Shown in pieces: positions 1 to 7,746 of a stretch of DNA of 23,869 nucleotides. Positions within the stretch are counted from its first letter, which is position 1, and each line of letters opens with the position of its first letter. The notes under the pieces are model-generated. The model did no database searches. It saw only the letters and a list, made by a program, of their open reading frames with translations, and had not been told where the DNA came from. This stretch comes from JBOGED01 sp050743625 (GTDB taxonomy: Bacteria; Actinomycetota; Nitriliruptoria; Euzebyales; Egibacteraceae), in NCBI GenBank assembly GCA_050743625.1, contig JBOGED010000629.1, positions 1-23,869 on the forward strand. Direction: 5' to 3'. Made by a program: the position numbers and the translations under genes.

Positions 1-382
1 CCGGCGCTCGCGGCGTTGCGCCTCGCTTACATATGAGCCTTGCGGATATGCGCACTCGGCGCGCCTTGCGAGCAGGGCGCAGTGCCGCCCTCGATACGTA
101 ACGATATTTCCGGAAGGGACCACTAAGCCTGAATCCACCGCTGGAGCCGGGGGGCACGTCGTCGACCTGTGAACATGCGGCATCTGCGCACCCACGCGCA
201 AAAGCGGCCAGCCACTGGCCGATCCATGGGACGCCCGCTGTTGGACCCCTAAAATTGCGCGTTGGCGCGCATTCCCGGTGGATTCAGGCTTAAGGCGGTC
301 GCGTGATGATCGCGTCCCTCATCAGCTCCGCCAGGCAGCCGGCTCCACAGGCGTCCGGTAACTGGTCCCTGCCTGCACCGAC
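1..382. other. Intergenic stretch without a recognisable gene
   Basis: I see no supportable gene here. The open frames lack ribosome binding sites and resemble no family. The notable structure is the 17-bp inverted repeat at 124-140 and 276-292, listed separately. From about 383 a monooxygenase remnant becomes readable; its upstream part may once have extended leftward but I cannot recognise it. Confidence 0.5.
124..292. repeat. 169-bp segment bounded by a 17-bp perfect inverted repeat
   Basis: TAAGCCTGAATCCACCG at 124-140 is the exact reverse complement of 276-292. The enclosed 135 bp contain no convincing ORF. This is the size and layout of a MITE or of the two ends of a collapsed insertion sequence. 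I see no clear target-site duplication next to the repeat, so a mobile origin is inference. A very long hairpin or a regulator binding pair is an alternative. Confidence 0.5.
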
Positions 383-660
383 GTCGGGCCCGCGAAGAGC
401 GACACGGTCACCGCGCGGTTCCTGATCAGCGCCGCCGAGACGATCGAGCCAACCCGGGAGGTCGAGGACGCCTGGGTCGCGCACAACCAGGAGCTGGCCG
501 AGTCCACGCTGTTCCCGGCGCCGACTGCGGGTACACGGGCGCGAACGTCCCCGGCAAGCCTCGCGTTTCCCGCCCAACCTTGACTTCGTCGGGCCGTACC
601 GCCAAAAGTGTGACGAGATCGCGGTGAACGGCTACGCAGATTCATCTTCACCGGCAGCCA
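383..660 (+). pseudogene. Baeyer-Villiger monooxygenase, C-terminal remnant, frameshifted twice
   Basis: Three successive frames reconstruct the C-terminus of a cyclohexanone/phenylacetone-type Baeyer-Villiger flavin monooxygenase. The first frame (383 to about 530) reads ETIEPTREVEDAWVAH and ELAESTLFP. The second (532-567) reads YTGANVPGKPRV. The third (585 to about 638) reads FVGPYRQKCDEIAVNGY. In intact family members these blocks are contiguous, ending in GANVPGKPRVFMPYxGGVGPYRQxCDEVAANGYEGF. The FAD and NADPH domains are absent from the window, so this is a non-functional remnant. It lies directly before the intact hydrolase gene, whose ribosome binding site follows at 661-668. Such enzymes convert cyclic or linear ketones to lactones or esters. 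Confidence 0.85.
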
Positions 661-675
661 GGAAGGAGCGATGGC

Positions 676-1731
676 GTGATCGACAACCCGTTCTACACCC
701 ACGAGTTCCACGGCGAGTACGACCTGATCAGCATCGGACGCCTCGACCTGGAGGAAGGTGGCGCCATCCCGGACTGCCAGCTCGCGGTCACGACGTGGGG
801 TGAGCTGAACGAGGCCAAAGACAACGCGATCCTGATCACGACCTGGTACTCGGGCACCCACCAGATCTGGCGCGACGCGTACGTCGGCCCGGACCACGCG
901 CTGAACCCCGAGCGCTACTTCATCGCCGCGATCAACCAGATAGGTAATGGCCTGTCCACCTCTCCGCACAACACCGACGACGACTCGATCGCCATGTCGA
1001 GGTTCCCGAAGGTGCGCATCGGCGACGACGTCGTCGCGCAGGAGCGGCTGCTGCGGAACCACTTCGGCATCGAGACGCTGCAGCTGGTGGTCGGTGGCTC
1101 GATGGGTGCCCAGCAGACCTACGAGTGGGCGGTCCGCTTCCCGGACAAGGTGCTACGCGCCGCTCCGATCGCGGGCACCGCGCAGAACACCCCGCACGAC
1201 TTCCTGTTCACCGAGGCCCTCAACGAGCAGTTCTGGTCCGACCCCGGCTGGAACGGCGGGGAGTACAAGTCGAACGAGGATGTGGTGGACGGCCTCACGC
1301 GGCACGCCCACCTCTGGGGGATCATGGGATTCTCCACCGAGTTCTGGAAGCAGGAGGTATGGCGCGCGCTGGAGTTCGACTCGAAAGAGGCATTCTTAAC
1401 CGGGTTCCTGGAGCCCTACTCCACCGCGATGGACCCCAACGACCTGCTCACCATGGCGTGGAAGTGGCAGCGCGGCGACGTCGCTCGCCACACCGGCGGG
1501 GACCTGGCCGCGGCGCTGGATCGGATCACGGCGAAGACCTTCGTGATCCCGATCGACGAGGACATGTTCTTCCCGCCCCGCGATTGCAGGGCCGAGCAAG
1601 TGCTCATCAAGAACAGCGAGTTCCGGGTCGTCGAGGATCTCCTCGGTCATCTCGGTCTGTTCGCGGTCGCGCCCTCGTACATGCCGCAGATCGACCAACA
1701 TCTGGGCGACTTGCTCGCCATAGAAGTGTAG
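676..1731 (+). CDS. Alpha/beta hydrolase of the homoserine O-acetyltransferase (MetX)-like family
   Basis: The 351-residue protein has an alpha/beta-hydrolase fold of MetX type. The nucleophile elbow GGSMGAQ places Ser142, the acid is probably Asp296 in PIDEDMFFP, and His325 in LLGHLGLF completes the triad. The length fits MetX-like proteins. The start is GTG with GGAAGGAG at 661-668; an ATG five bases earlier runs straight into a stop. True MetX makes O-acetylhomoserine, but many members with divergent motifs are general acyltransferases or hydrolases, and I cannot assign the substrate. The gene lies between remnants of a Baeyer-Villiger monooxygenase and a short-chain dehydrogenase, so it may have belonged to a ketone or ester catabolic cluster rather than to methionine synthesis. 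That is inference from context. Confidence 0.9.
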   Translation: MIDNPFYTHEFHGEYDLISIGRLDLEEGGAIPDCQLAVTTWGELNEAKDNAILITTWYSGTHQIWRDAYVGPDHALNPERYFIAAINQIGNGLSTSPHNTDDDSIAMSRFPKVRIGDDVVAQERLLRNHFGIETLQLVVGGSMGAQQTYEWAVRFPDKVLRAAPIAGTAQNTPHDFLFTEALNEQFWSDPGWNGGEYKSNEDVVDGLTRHAHLWGIMGFSTEFWKQEVWRALEFDSKEAFLTGFLEPYSTAMDPNDLLTMAWKWQRGDVARHTGGDLAAALDRITAKTFVIPIDEDMFFPPRDCRAEQVLIKNSEFRVVEDLLGHLGLFAVAPSYMPQIDQHLGDLLAIEV

Positions 1732-1841
1732 GTCATGGCCGGCTCGATGCGCGGGTCGCCGGGATGCTGCCGGTCCCCGACGAACGGTGCTTGGCCAAGA
1801 GCGTCGGCGTGGTCCTGGAGATCGGCGCCGGGGTGACGTCC

Positions 1842-1951
1842 GGTGAGCCCGACGGACATCGCCTGGGGGCGTGGCGTACCTCGCCTCGGATCAAGCGAAG
1901 TGGGTGATGGGATCGGAACTGGTCATCAATAGCGGCTACACCGCTCGGTAG
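1842..1951 (+). pseudogene. Short-chain dehydrogenase/reductase, C-terminal remnant
   Basis: The frame from 1871 to the TAG at 1949-1951 reads VAYLASDQAKWVMG followed by SELVINSGYTAR. This is the conserved end of classical SDRs (pattern VxFLASDxAxxxTGxxLxVDGGxTA). Just upstream, GEPD at 1842 and an I-A-W-G stretch continue the family pattern but in a shifted frame, so an indel separates them. The Rossmann fold and the catalytic YxxxK are not found in the window. It is a dead fragment, 111 bp after the hydrolase gene and pointing the same way. Confidence 0.75.
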
Positions 1952-2071
1952 CGACACCGGCGACCCGACTGAGCACGGGCTTTCCACGAAATTGGGCGCC
2001 GGCCCGCTTGTCAACAGAGCCACCCTTGCGGAAGCTATGGTCGTGGTGGTCATCCGCTGAAAGGACCGGAG

Positions 2072-2299
2072 ATGGTCGACTCACTTATGAGGATCATGCT
2101 CAGCGAAGGCGTGATGCTGGCGCTGATCTTCATTCCTGCCATCTTGCTGTTGGCGCTCGGCTACGCGCTCGTCGTCCGTCCGCTACGGGAAGAAAACCGG
2201 CCCGAGCCCGACACAGAGCAGCCGGGCGCGCCCAAGGCGGCTCGTGCCCGATCGCGCGGCAAGAAGTCGCCGTTCAACAGCCGGCTCACGGGAGAGTGA
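2072..2299 (+). CDS. Small single-pass membrane protein of unknown function
   Basis: This 75-residue protein has one clear hydrophobic segment at about residues 12-36 (GVMLALIFIPAILLLALGYALVV). A basic and acidic hydrophilic tail rich in Arg, Lys, Pro and Glu follows. AAAGGA lies a few bases before the ATG. The layout fits a small inner-membrane protein with a cytoplasmic tail. I recognise no family. It ends three bases from the stop of the convergent membrane-protein gene at 2303, and this tight end-to-end packing supports both genes. Confidence 0.6.
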   Translation: MVDSLMRIMLSEGVMLALIFIPAILLLALGYALVVRPLREENRPEPDTEQPGAPKAARARSRGKKSPFNSRLTGE

Positions 2300-2302
2300 G
2301 CG

Positions 2303-2779
2303 CTATCGCCCCATGAACAGCCCTGGGTGCTCGTCGCGGCCGATTACCAAGTGCGTGGTGACGAACACGCTCACTAGCACGGCCGCCTTCGCGGTCGTGA
2401 GGAACAGGTGCGGAACGAACGTTTCTTGGCCCCGCACATGCCCGGAGAAGTTCCAGGCGTCGGAGAGGATCAGCGCGACGCTAGCGGCGAGCACGTAGAG
2501 ATATCCACGGCGGCTCTTGCCATGTCCAATCCGCACCGCACCGACGCACACAACCACGGTGAGGGCCGTCGCTAACCAAAGGATCGAATGCCCCTGTGCC
2601 ACGTCCGAAGCGGTCTGGAACTCCCCATGGCGCGCGTGCCAGCCGAGGTCGAAGACCTGTCCTACCAGACTGAGCACCACGGCCGCCCACAGCAAGCCGA
2701 GCCAACGGTTGGCGGATCGCTTCCGCCGATGGCGCGTAGCCGGCGGTGGCCCTCCCGGACCGTTTGTACCCTCGGGCAA
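2303..2779 (-). CDS. Four-helix membrane protein of unknown function
   Basis: The 158-residue protein begins with a basic, proline-rich leader. Four hydrophobic segments follow, at about residues 27-45, 66-86, 93-111 and 126-146. Polar residues sit at the helix edges, including FDLGWHARHGEF after helix 1, ILSDAWNFSGH after helix 3 and FVPHLF before helix 4. The repeated His and Trp at membrane boundaries recall small heme- or metal-binding membrane domains, but I cannot name a family. The start is taken as TTG at 2779 with AAGGGA upstream. This start is uncertain, although no in-frame ATG exists before the first helix. Confidence 0.6.
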   Translation of the reverse strand: MPEGTNGPGGPPPATRHRRKRSANRWLGLLWAAVVLSLVGQVFDLGWHARHGEFQTASDVAQGHSILWLATALTVVVCVGAVRIGHGKSRRGYLYVLAASVALILSDAWNFSGHVRGQETFVPHLFLTTAKAAVLVSVFVTTHLVIGRDEHPGLFMGR

Positions 2780-3167
2780 CGCAGGGAGATCCCTTCATGA
2801 GTGACGAATCTGGGGTAACAAGCCTGGAGTGTTGACAACCCGGTCGCTGCACCTTCTAGTTGCAGACTCGGCCTCGCGACAACGGCCGTCAAGAGACTGA
2901 ACCTGCAGGCCGTTGGCGCTTCGAGTCGCGGCGTAACTTCGCCTATTCGCACGCCATTGGGGAGCGGGAGGCCGGCTTCGAGATGGCCATGGCGTGGTCG
3001 AGGAGCCCTCGCGGGACTGGCGCACGGGCCGCGCTTCCCGAGGCGCGGGGGCTGGCGAGCTTGGGGCGTCGCTTTCCTGCGCATCCGAAGGAAAGATGCC
3101 GTTGAGGCGTCGCACTCCGATAACGTCGCCGCGTACGTCATGGGTGCCGACAGCCAACACCGGAAGG
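2780..3167. other. Intergenic stretch with no supported gene
   Basis: About 390 bp between the membrane-protein gene and the end of the frameshifted TIGR03086 gene. Open frames exist on both strands, but none has a convincing ribosome binding site or recognisable family sequence. I see no tRNA-like fold and no strong terminator. Confidence 0.4.
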
Positions 3168-3771
3168 TCACCCTGGCCCACCATGACGTCCTGCGTAACT
3201 GGTCCATGCTGGGTCACGCCCTGTGAGTCCGATCACGCGATCGAGTAGCGGTGCGTCGTCGGCGACCTCGACCACGGGACCGAACACCGCGCACCGCATC
3301 CTGACCAGCGAACTGCACGACGAAACCATGCACGACGTCGAGCAACGTCGGATCGCACTCGTAGGCCTGTCCGCTGGCCCTGGCTACGTCCCACCCGTGG
3401 ACCACGAGTTCGTCCAGGGCGACGAGACCGGCGACCTCGCCCGGCAGCTCGAGGCCTCCTGCACGGGTCGTTCCCTGCCACGCCGTGGGGTCGCGCCACG
3501 CCTCCGCGAGGACCGCCAGGTCCCGTGGGATCCGAGTTCGCCAGTCGTCGCCCAACCTCGACACATCGCCCGACGGACCCTGCGACCCGATGTCTCCCGT
3601 GTCCTTCCTCGCCGCTGCGGTGAAGGCGAGCGTCAGGCCGCCGACGTGGTCCACCAGGTCGCCGAGGGGGTACGCCGGGCACGGCGTCGGCCCGCTGAGC
3701 AGCTCGTCGGAAAGGCCAAAGATCAGCTCCGCCATGCGTAGGGTGGCGGGCTCCAGGTTCACGAACGTCAT
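3168..3771 (-). pseudogene. TIGR03086-family (maleylpyruvate isomerase-like, DinB-fold) protein, frameshifted near the C-terminus
   Basis: The start is ATG at 3771 with GAGGAGG upstream (MTFVNLEPATLRMAELI). The N-terminal frame carries the family's features: CPAYPLGDLVDHVGGL with a putative metal-binding His, and the conserved VVHGWDVARASGQ. After FAGQD (near 3300) that frame turns into an arginine-rich string. The next frame supplies the expected ending, MRCAVFGPVVEVADD then APLLDRVIGLTGRDPAW, and stops at 3168-3170. One extra base, or two missing, near 3299-3310 explains this. A repaired protein would have about 200 residues, the usual family length. Members are putative mycothiol- or metal-dependent enzymes common in actinobacteria. 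A sequencing error is possible. Confidence 0.8.
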
Positions 3772-4250
3772 CAGCTGGCCTCCTCGAGGTCCTCGATCTC
3801 TCAGGTATGACGGAGCGAGCCGGGTGAAACTCATCGGTGCGTCCCATCCAGGACGTCTTGTCCCTCTTGAGCTACGGTCGTGCCGGTTGTCGGTGCAGCC
3901 TCAGCTCGCGGAGCTGTCCGTCGGCGACCTCTGCGGTCATATAGGTACAGGTGGGCTGTCGACGCCGGTCCGTCGGTGAGCCGGGGTTGACGAGCCGACC
4001 GAGCGGCTGTGGGTAGCCGTGACCTGAGGGGCGGCGTCGGCTCGGGGGGGAGTGGGGGGAGCCAAACGCCGACCAGAAGTGCGGAAAGCAGGTCCGAAAT
4101 GAGCAAAGGCGCATTTGCCACCCAAGTAGATAGCTGATCTCGCAAATGCGGGTGCGGGCGATGAGTTTCAGGCCGGCCCGCCGTCTACCGACTACAAGGT
4201 ACGTTGAAGCTGCCAAGCGCCAGCGCGCCGGCAGTGCGGAAGGAGTGACC
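3772..4250. other. Intergenic stretch upstream of the VOC gene
   Basis: About 480 bp with no gene I can support. It contains a G-run (about 4048-4060) and a 9-bp inverted repeat at 4110-4118 and 4142-4150. The short minus-strand frames could be decayed coding sequence, but no family is recognisable. Confidence 0.4.
4110..4150. repeat. 9-bp inverted repeat upstream of the VOC gene
   Basis: CGCATTTGC at 4110-4118 is matched by its exact reverse complement at 4142-4150, across a 23-bp spacer. It lies about 100 bp before the VOC start and could be an operator pair or a weak hairpin. The function is unknown. Confidence 0.3.
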
Positions 4251-4622
4251 ATGGGGCAGCCAGTAGTGCATTTCGAGATCATCGGGAAGGACGCGGAGAA
4301 GCTGACGAGCTACTATGCCGACCTCTTCGGGTGGAAGATCGACTCCAATAGCCCGATGAACTACGGGATCGTGCCGCGCGACGGGAACCTCACGGCCGAC
4401 GGTATCGGCATCGCCGGGGGCATCGGAGGGGGACCGGAAGGATACGCGGGCCACGTCACGGTCTATATCGAGGTGCCCGACGTGGAGGCCGCGCTCGCGA
4501 AGGCCGAGAGCCTTGGCGGGTCGCGAGTGATGGGTCCGGAGCAGGTGATGGAGGACGTTGAGATCGGCCTCTTCAACGACCCCGAAGGCCACTTGGTCGG
4601 TGTCGTCAAGGCCGTCTCGTAG
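4251..4622 (+). CDS. VOC-superfamily (glyoxalase/bleomycin-resistance-like) protein
   Basis: The 123-residue protein has the paired beta-alpha-beta-beta-beta pattern of the vicinal oxygen chelate fold. VVHFEIIGKDAEKLTSYYADLFGWKID is the typical opening, VTVYIEVPDVEAALAKAESLGG starts the second module, and FNDPEGHLVGVV closes it. A His near residue 7 and the Glu in DPEGH occupy usual metal-ligand positions. The substrate cannot be told: the family includes glyoxalases, dioxygenases, epimerases and resistance proteins. The ATG at 4251 has AAGGAG at 4240-4245. The frame is open further upstream but without similarity. A GC-rich hairpin follows the stop. Confidence 0.9.
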   Translation: MGQPVVHFEIIGKDAEKLTSYYADLFGWKIDSNSPMNYGIVPRDGNLTADGIGIAGGIGGGPEGYAGHVTVYIEVPDVEAALAKAESLGGSRVMGPEQVMEDVEIGLFNDPEGHLVGVVKAVS

Positions 4623-4638
4623 CGGTTCGCGCCTTTGC

Positions 4639-4661
4639 AAGGGCCCCGTCACGGGGCCCTT
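4639..4661 (+). terminator. Hairpin terminator after the VOC gene
   Basis: AAGGGGCCCCG-type arms form a perfect 10-bp stem: AAGGGCCCCG at 4639-4648 pairs with CGGGGCCCTT at 4652-4661 around a three-base loop. It begins 16 bp after the VOC stop. A long U-tract is lacking, as is common in GC-rich actinobacteria. Confidence 0.75.
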
Positions 4662-4725
4662 CGCATGCGATGAGTTTTGCGGGCTCGGCCGGTCTTTGTT
4701 GCGGGAGGCGAAAGGAGGTCTGTAG

Positions 4726-5085
4726 GTGGCCGAGCGCGAGGAGCCGCCGGCGCCATCAGCGAGGGTGCCGCGCCCGGGCCCGATCGTGGTGGTCCTCGGC
4801 GGCGCGATCGGTCGCGCCGCCGTCCTGGCGCTGTGCGAGCGTGTCCGTGTGGCGCTGGAGGGCTGCGACGCCCGCGTCGTGATCTGCGATGTGGGTGAGG
4901 TCACCGACCCGGATATCGGCACGGTCGACGCCTTGGCCCGGCTCGCGCTCACCGCTCGGCGGCTCGGAGGCGAGGTCCGGCTACGCCAGGCGTGCGGCGA
5001 GCTGCAGGAGCTGCTTGCCCTCGTAGGGCTCGACGACGTCGTGAGCGGTGTGCGTGGCGCGCTACCCGTCGAGACGGAGGGGTAG
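4726..5085 (+). CDS. STAS-domain protein (anti-sigma-factor antagonist-like)
   Basis: The 119-residue protein is essentially one STAS domain after a proline-rich leader. PIVVVLGGAIG forms the first strand, ARVVICDVGEVTDPDIGTVDALARL is the conserved strand-helix block, and GGEVRLRQACGELQELLALVGLDDVV is the C-terminal half. In SpoIIAA-like antagonists a phosphorylatable Ser lies in this block; here Thr66 (DIGTVDAL) is the only nearby hydroxyl residue. AAAGGAGGT at 4711-4719 supports the GTG start. The 3' end overlaps the convergent sigma-factor gene by 24 bp. A role in partner switching is suggested by the family and neighbour only, since STAS proteins also serve in lipid transport and stressosomes. 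Confidence 0.85.
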   Translation: MAEREEPPAPSARVPRPGPIVVVLGGAIGRAAVLALCERVRVALEGCDARVVICDVGEVTDPDIGTVDALARLALTARRLGGEVRLRQACGELQELLALVGLDDVVSGVRGALPVETEG

Positions 5086-6059
5086 ACCGAACAGCGGGAA
5101 CAGGTTCGCGGTGTCGAGGAAAGAGTTGACTCCGGTGATCCGACCGGCGGACAGCTCGATGACCTGCAGAGCCCATGGCTCGTAGCCACCGTCTGCACCG
5201 GAGTGCCGGTATTGTCCGAAGGCTGCCGAACCGTTCGCCACGATCGGGACCAGACGCGACCCTTGACACCCCGCCCCATGCCCGACGAACCACTGAACGA
5301 TGTCTGCGTGGCCCCGCAGCCACAGCCCGTAAGGAGGCATCGACAATGTGGCGTCCTCATGCAGCAGCGCGACGAGGGAGTCCATGTCGTAGCGCTCGAA
5401 GGCGTCGACGTAGCGTGCCAGGAGCGCCTGCTGCTCGCTGTCCATCGGCGCGGACGCGCCGGTGGCCGTAACGGCGCCGGCAGCCAGTGTCGAGCGGGCT
5501 CGTTGCAGTGCGCTGTTGATCGACGCGACGGTGGAGCCGAGGAGATCTGCGACCTCGGTCGCCTTCCAACGCAGGACCTCCCGCAGATCAGCACCGCGCG
5601 TTGCCGCGGCGGCAGGTGCTGGAGCGCGGCCACAAACGCAAGCCGGATCGTCTCCCGGGCGACGGCCAGATCGGCCGGGTCGCTATCCTCCGGCAGGACC
5701 CGGCCGTCGGGGATCGGCTGGATCCACGTCACCTCCGGCAACGGGGGACCAAGGGTCGATTCCGCCGTCGACGAGGGCGAAAGGTCCATAGGGCGTGCGC
5801 GACGCTGTTTCCCCTTGACCATGTCGAGGCACACGTTGGTGGCGATGCGATACAGCCACGACCGCAGCGTCGCTCGTCCCTCGAAGCGATCCAGGCCCCG
5901 CCATGCCCGCACCAGCGTTTCCTGGACGGCGTCCTGCGCCTCGAACGCCGACCCCAGCATCCGGTAACAGTAACCCGTCAGCTCTCTGCGGTACCGCTCC
6001 AACTCCGCGGGCGTGGCCGCGCCCTGGATCGTGGCATCCGTCGCTGCAAGATCAGTCAT
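5062..6059 (-). pseudogene. ECF sigma-70 factor with SnoaL-like C-terminal domain (SigG/SigX5-like), one-base frameshift
   Basis: The N-terminal frame from ATG 6059 contains sigma region 2 (YCYRMLGSAFEAQDAVQETLVRAW, then FEGRATLRSWLYRIATNVCLD). It reaches LPPRQRAVLI at residue 158, the start of region 4. There the frame fails. Joining the next frame at 5585/5586 restores REVLRWKATEVADLLG, which carries the region 4 helix-turn-helix. An NTF2/SnoaL-like domain follows (LLARYVDAFERYDMDSLVALLHEDATLSM) to the stop at 5062. One missing C in the codon after VLI explains it, and the repaired length of about 332 residues is normal for this group. As written, the gene would give a factor with a ruined region 4. 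It may be a real mutation or an assembly error. SnoaL-like tails modulate sigma activity in related factors. Confidence 0.85.
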
Positions 6060-6194
6060 CCGCCATCATCCTCTCGACCCTCACCGCACGACCTCCCGCG
6101 ATCCATCCGCGCGCTGACGAGCATGGCGCAAGGGGAGACTCACGGCAACCCCAGCAGAGATCAACTCGGGGGCGTAGGTACTGCGCGTGAGGTC

Positions 6195-6716
6195 CTATGT
6201 CGAGTCTGAAGCCGACGCGACGGTGGAGCGCAGCTCCAGAGGGCCGGCGAGCGTTTGGTAGACGACGCAGTACCGCTCGGTCAGGCGGTGCAACGTTGCC
6301 AGCTCTTCCTCGGAAGCGTCCGTGTCGAGGGCCAAAGCCAGGCGAATCGCGCGGAACCCGACCGGGGCATCGCGATCCACGCCGAGCGTTCCCCGGAAGT
6401 CGAGATCGCCCTCTGCGCGGACGCTACCGCCACGCACCTCGAGATCGAGAGCCGTCGCGACCGCTCGCAGGGTCACGCCGGCGCAGGCGACGAGCGCTTG
6501 AAGGAGCATGTCGCCAGAGCAGGCGAGGGCGCCGTCGCCACCCGTGGCCGGGTGAAGACCGGCCTCGACGATCGCGCGGCCCGTGTCGACGGAGCAGGCG
6601 ATCGTCTCGTCGCCGAGCGTGCCCTCCGCGCGGAGCGTGATCAGCGCCGCGTCTGGTTGCTGCAGATAGCGCTCCTTGAGTGGCGCCTGCTGCGCCCGGA
6701 GCGTCGCACGGTCCAC
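6195..6716 (-). CDS. OsmC-family protein (peroxide reductase-like)
   Basis: An OsmC/Ohr-fold protein of about 173 residues. The two family cysteines are visible, one in ALVACAGVTLRAVA and one in LTERYCVVYQTL, in the arrangement used to reduce organic hydroperoxides. The strand-rich N-terminal half ends in GLHPATGGDGALACSGDML. I prefer GTG at 6716 because GGAGGGA lies about seven bases before it. A GTG at 6731 in the same frame would overlap that site. The gene is transcribed away from the liv-type operon, so 6717-6888 is a divergent promoter region. The exact substrate is not deducible. Confidence 0.85.
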   Translation of the reverse strand: MDRATLRAQQAPLKERYLQQPDAALITLRAEGTLGDETIACSVDTGRAIVEAGLHPATGGDGALACSGDMLLQALVACAGVTLRAVATALDLEVRGGSVRAEGDLDFRGTLGVDRDAPVGFRAIRLALALDTDASEEELATLHRLTERYCVVYQTLAGPLELRSTVASASDST

Positions 6717-6808
6717 AAGGTCTCCCTCCACAGTTGGGTGCCGTCGGCCAGTCTGGAGCCCTTGGCGTTTCCCGTCGAGGGCCGCATGGCGGCACAGTTC
6801 GCTCGCTC

Positions 6809-6824
6809 CCCCCGAAATTGGGGG
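6809..6824. promoter_or_regulatory. Near-palindromic CCCCC-N6-GGGGG site in the divergent promoter region
   Basis: CCCCCGAAATTGGGGG lies between the divergent OsmC gene and the first gene of the importer operon. It is followed by TATCGTGTCCCC, which partly repeats the G/C arms. Its placement about 65-80 bp before the likely livG start suits an operator. The regulator is not in the window, so this assignment is speculative. Confidence 0.3.
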
Positions 6825-6888
6825 TATCGTGTCCCCTTGTCGTAGCCTCTACTTGGTCATGGTGGCGTTGCGCATCGTGGAGAGAGGC

Positions 6889-7746
6889 ATGGGAACGCGA
6901 GTGCAGCACGCCTCCAGGGCGTACCGCCACAGCTTGAACGGCAGCCAGCTCTCACCGGGTGCGCTGCAGCTCGCTGTCGATGGTGTCACGCTGACGTTCG
7001 GGGGCGTCCGGGCGCTGGACGACGTCAGCCTCGAAGTACGCCAGGGTGACATCCACGCCATCATCGGGCCGAACGGTGCGGGCAAGACGAGCCTTCTGAA
7101 CTGCGTCAGCGGCCTGTACAGGCCACAGAACGGCAAGATCGTACTGCACGCCGCAGAGGGTGAGCATGACCTGGTGCGCGAGCGGCCGAACCGGATCGCG
7201 AGGATGGGGGTCGCCCGGTCCTTCCAGAACATCGAGCTGTTCCGACATATGACCGCGGTGGAGAACCTGCTGCTCGGGCGGCATGTGCACATGCGCCACC
7301 GCCTGCTCCCCGCGCTGTGGTACCTGGGATCCGCCAGGCGGCAAGAGATCGCACACCGCGAGGTGGTTGAGGAGGTCATCGACCTGCTGGAGATACAGGT
7401 CGCGCGTAACACTCCCGTGGCCGCGCTGGCCTATGGCGTCCAAAAGCGCGTCGAGCTGGGCCGCGCCCTGTGTATGCGGCCCGCGTTGCTGCTGCTGGAT
7501 GAACCCATGGCGGGGATGAATGCCGAAGAGAAGGAGGACATGGCCCGCTTCATCTTGGACGCGAACGAGCTGGCGGGTGTCACCGTCGTCCTGATCGAGC
7601 ATGACATGGCCGTAGTTATGGACATCTCGGACCGGGTCACGGTCCTGGACTTCGGAAGCGTCATCGCCGGCGGCCCCCCCGCCTCGGTCAGTCGCGACCA
7701 GCGGGTCATTGACGCGTACCTCGGAGAACAGCGGCAGGCCCCATGA
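6889..7746 (+). CDS. livG: Branched-chain amino-acid-type ABC transporter ATP-binding protein (LivG-like)
   Basis: A HAAT-family ATPase. Walker A is GPNGAGKTS and the Q-loop region is GVARSFQNIELF. The signature region, LAYGVQKRVELGRAL, departs from the usual LSGGQ-like text as LivG proteins do. Walker B is LLLLDEPMAGM and the switch His lies in LIEHDM. It energises uptake together with LivF and the two permeases encoded downstream. I use ATG 6889 behind GGAGAGAGG; ATG 6859 in the same frame is possible. The stop overlaps the next start in ATGA, indicating coupling. The operon's ligase and hydratase genes suggest an organic acid rather than an amino acid as cargo, by inference. Confidence 0.9.
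   Translation: MGTRVQHASRAYRHSLNGSQLSPGALQLAVDGVTLTFGGVRALDDVSLEVRQGDIHAIIGPNGAGKTSLLNCVSGLYRPQNGKIVLHAAEGEHDLVRERPNRIARMGVARSFQNIELFRHMTAVENLLLGRHVHMRHRLLPALWYLGSARRQEIAHREVVEEVIDLLEIQVARNTPVAALAYGVQKRVELGRALCMRPALLLLDEPMAGMNAEEKEDMARFILDANELAGVTVVLIEHDMAVVMDISDRVTVLDFGSVIAGGPPASVSRDQRVIDAYLGEQRQAP

Noticed and set aside
1..36. A short open stretch ending in TGA at the left edge that could be the tail of a gene
   Set aside because: Twelve codons are too few to support any claim.
2860..3105. An 81-codon plus-strand frame in the gap before the TIGR03086 gene
   Set aside because: It has no ribosome binding site, no family signal and a composition expected of noncoding GC-rich DNA.
4185..5585. 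Continuation of the sigma-factor N-terminal frame far downstream, which would give a 624-residue protein
   Set aside because: After the frameshift it is a Ser/Arg/Pro-rich string antisense to the VOC and STAS genes, whereas the alternative frame restores the sigma region 4 and SnoaL-like domains.
6676..6888. Upstream extension of the LivG-like frame to 6676
   Set aside because: It would overlap the OsmC gene and its promoter, and the added residues are unlike ABC ATPases.
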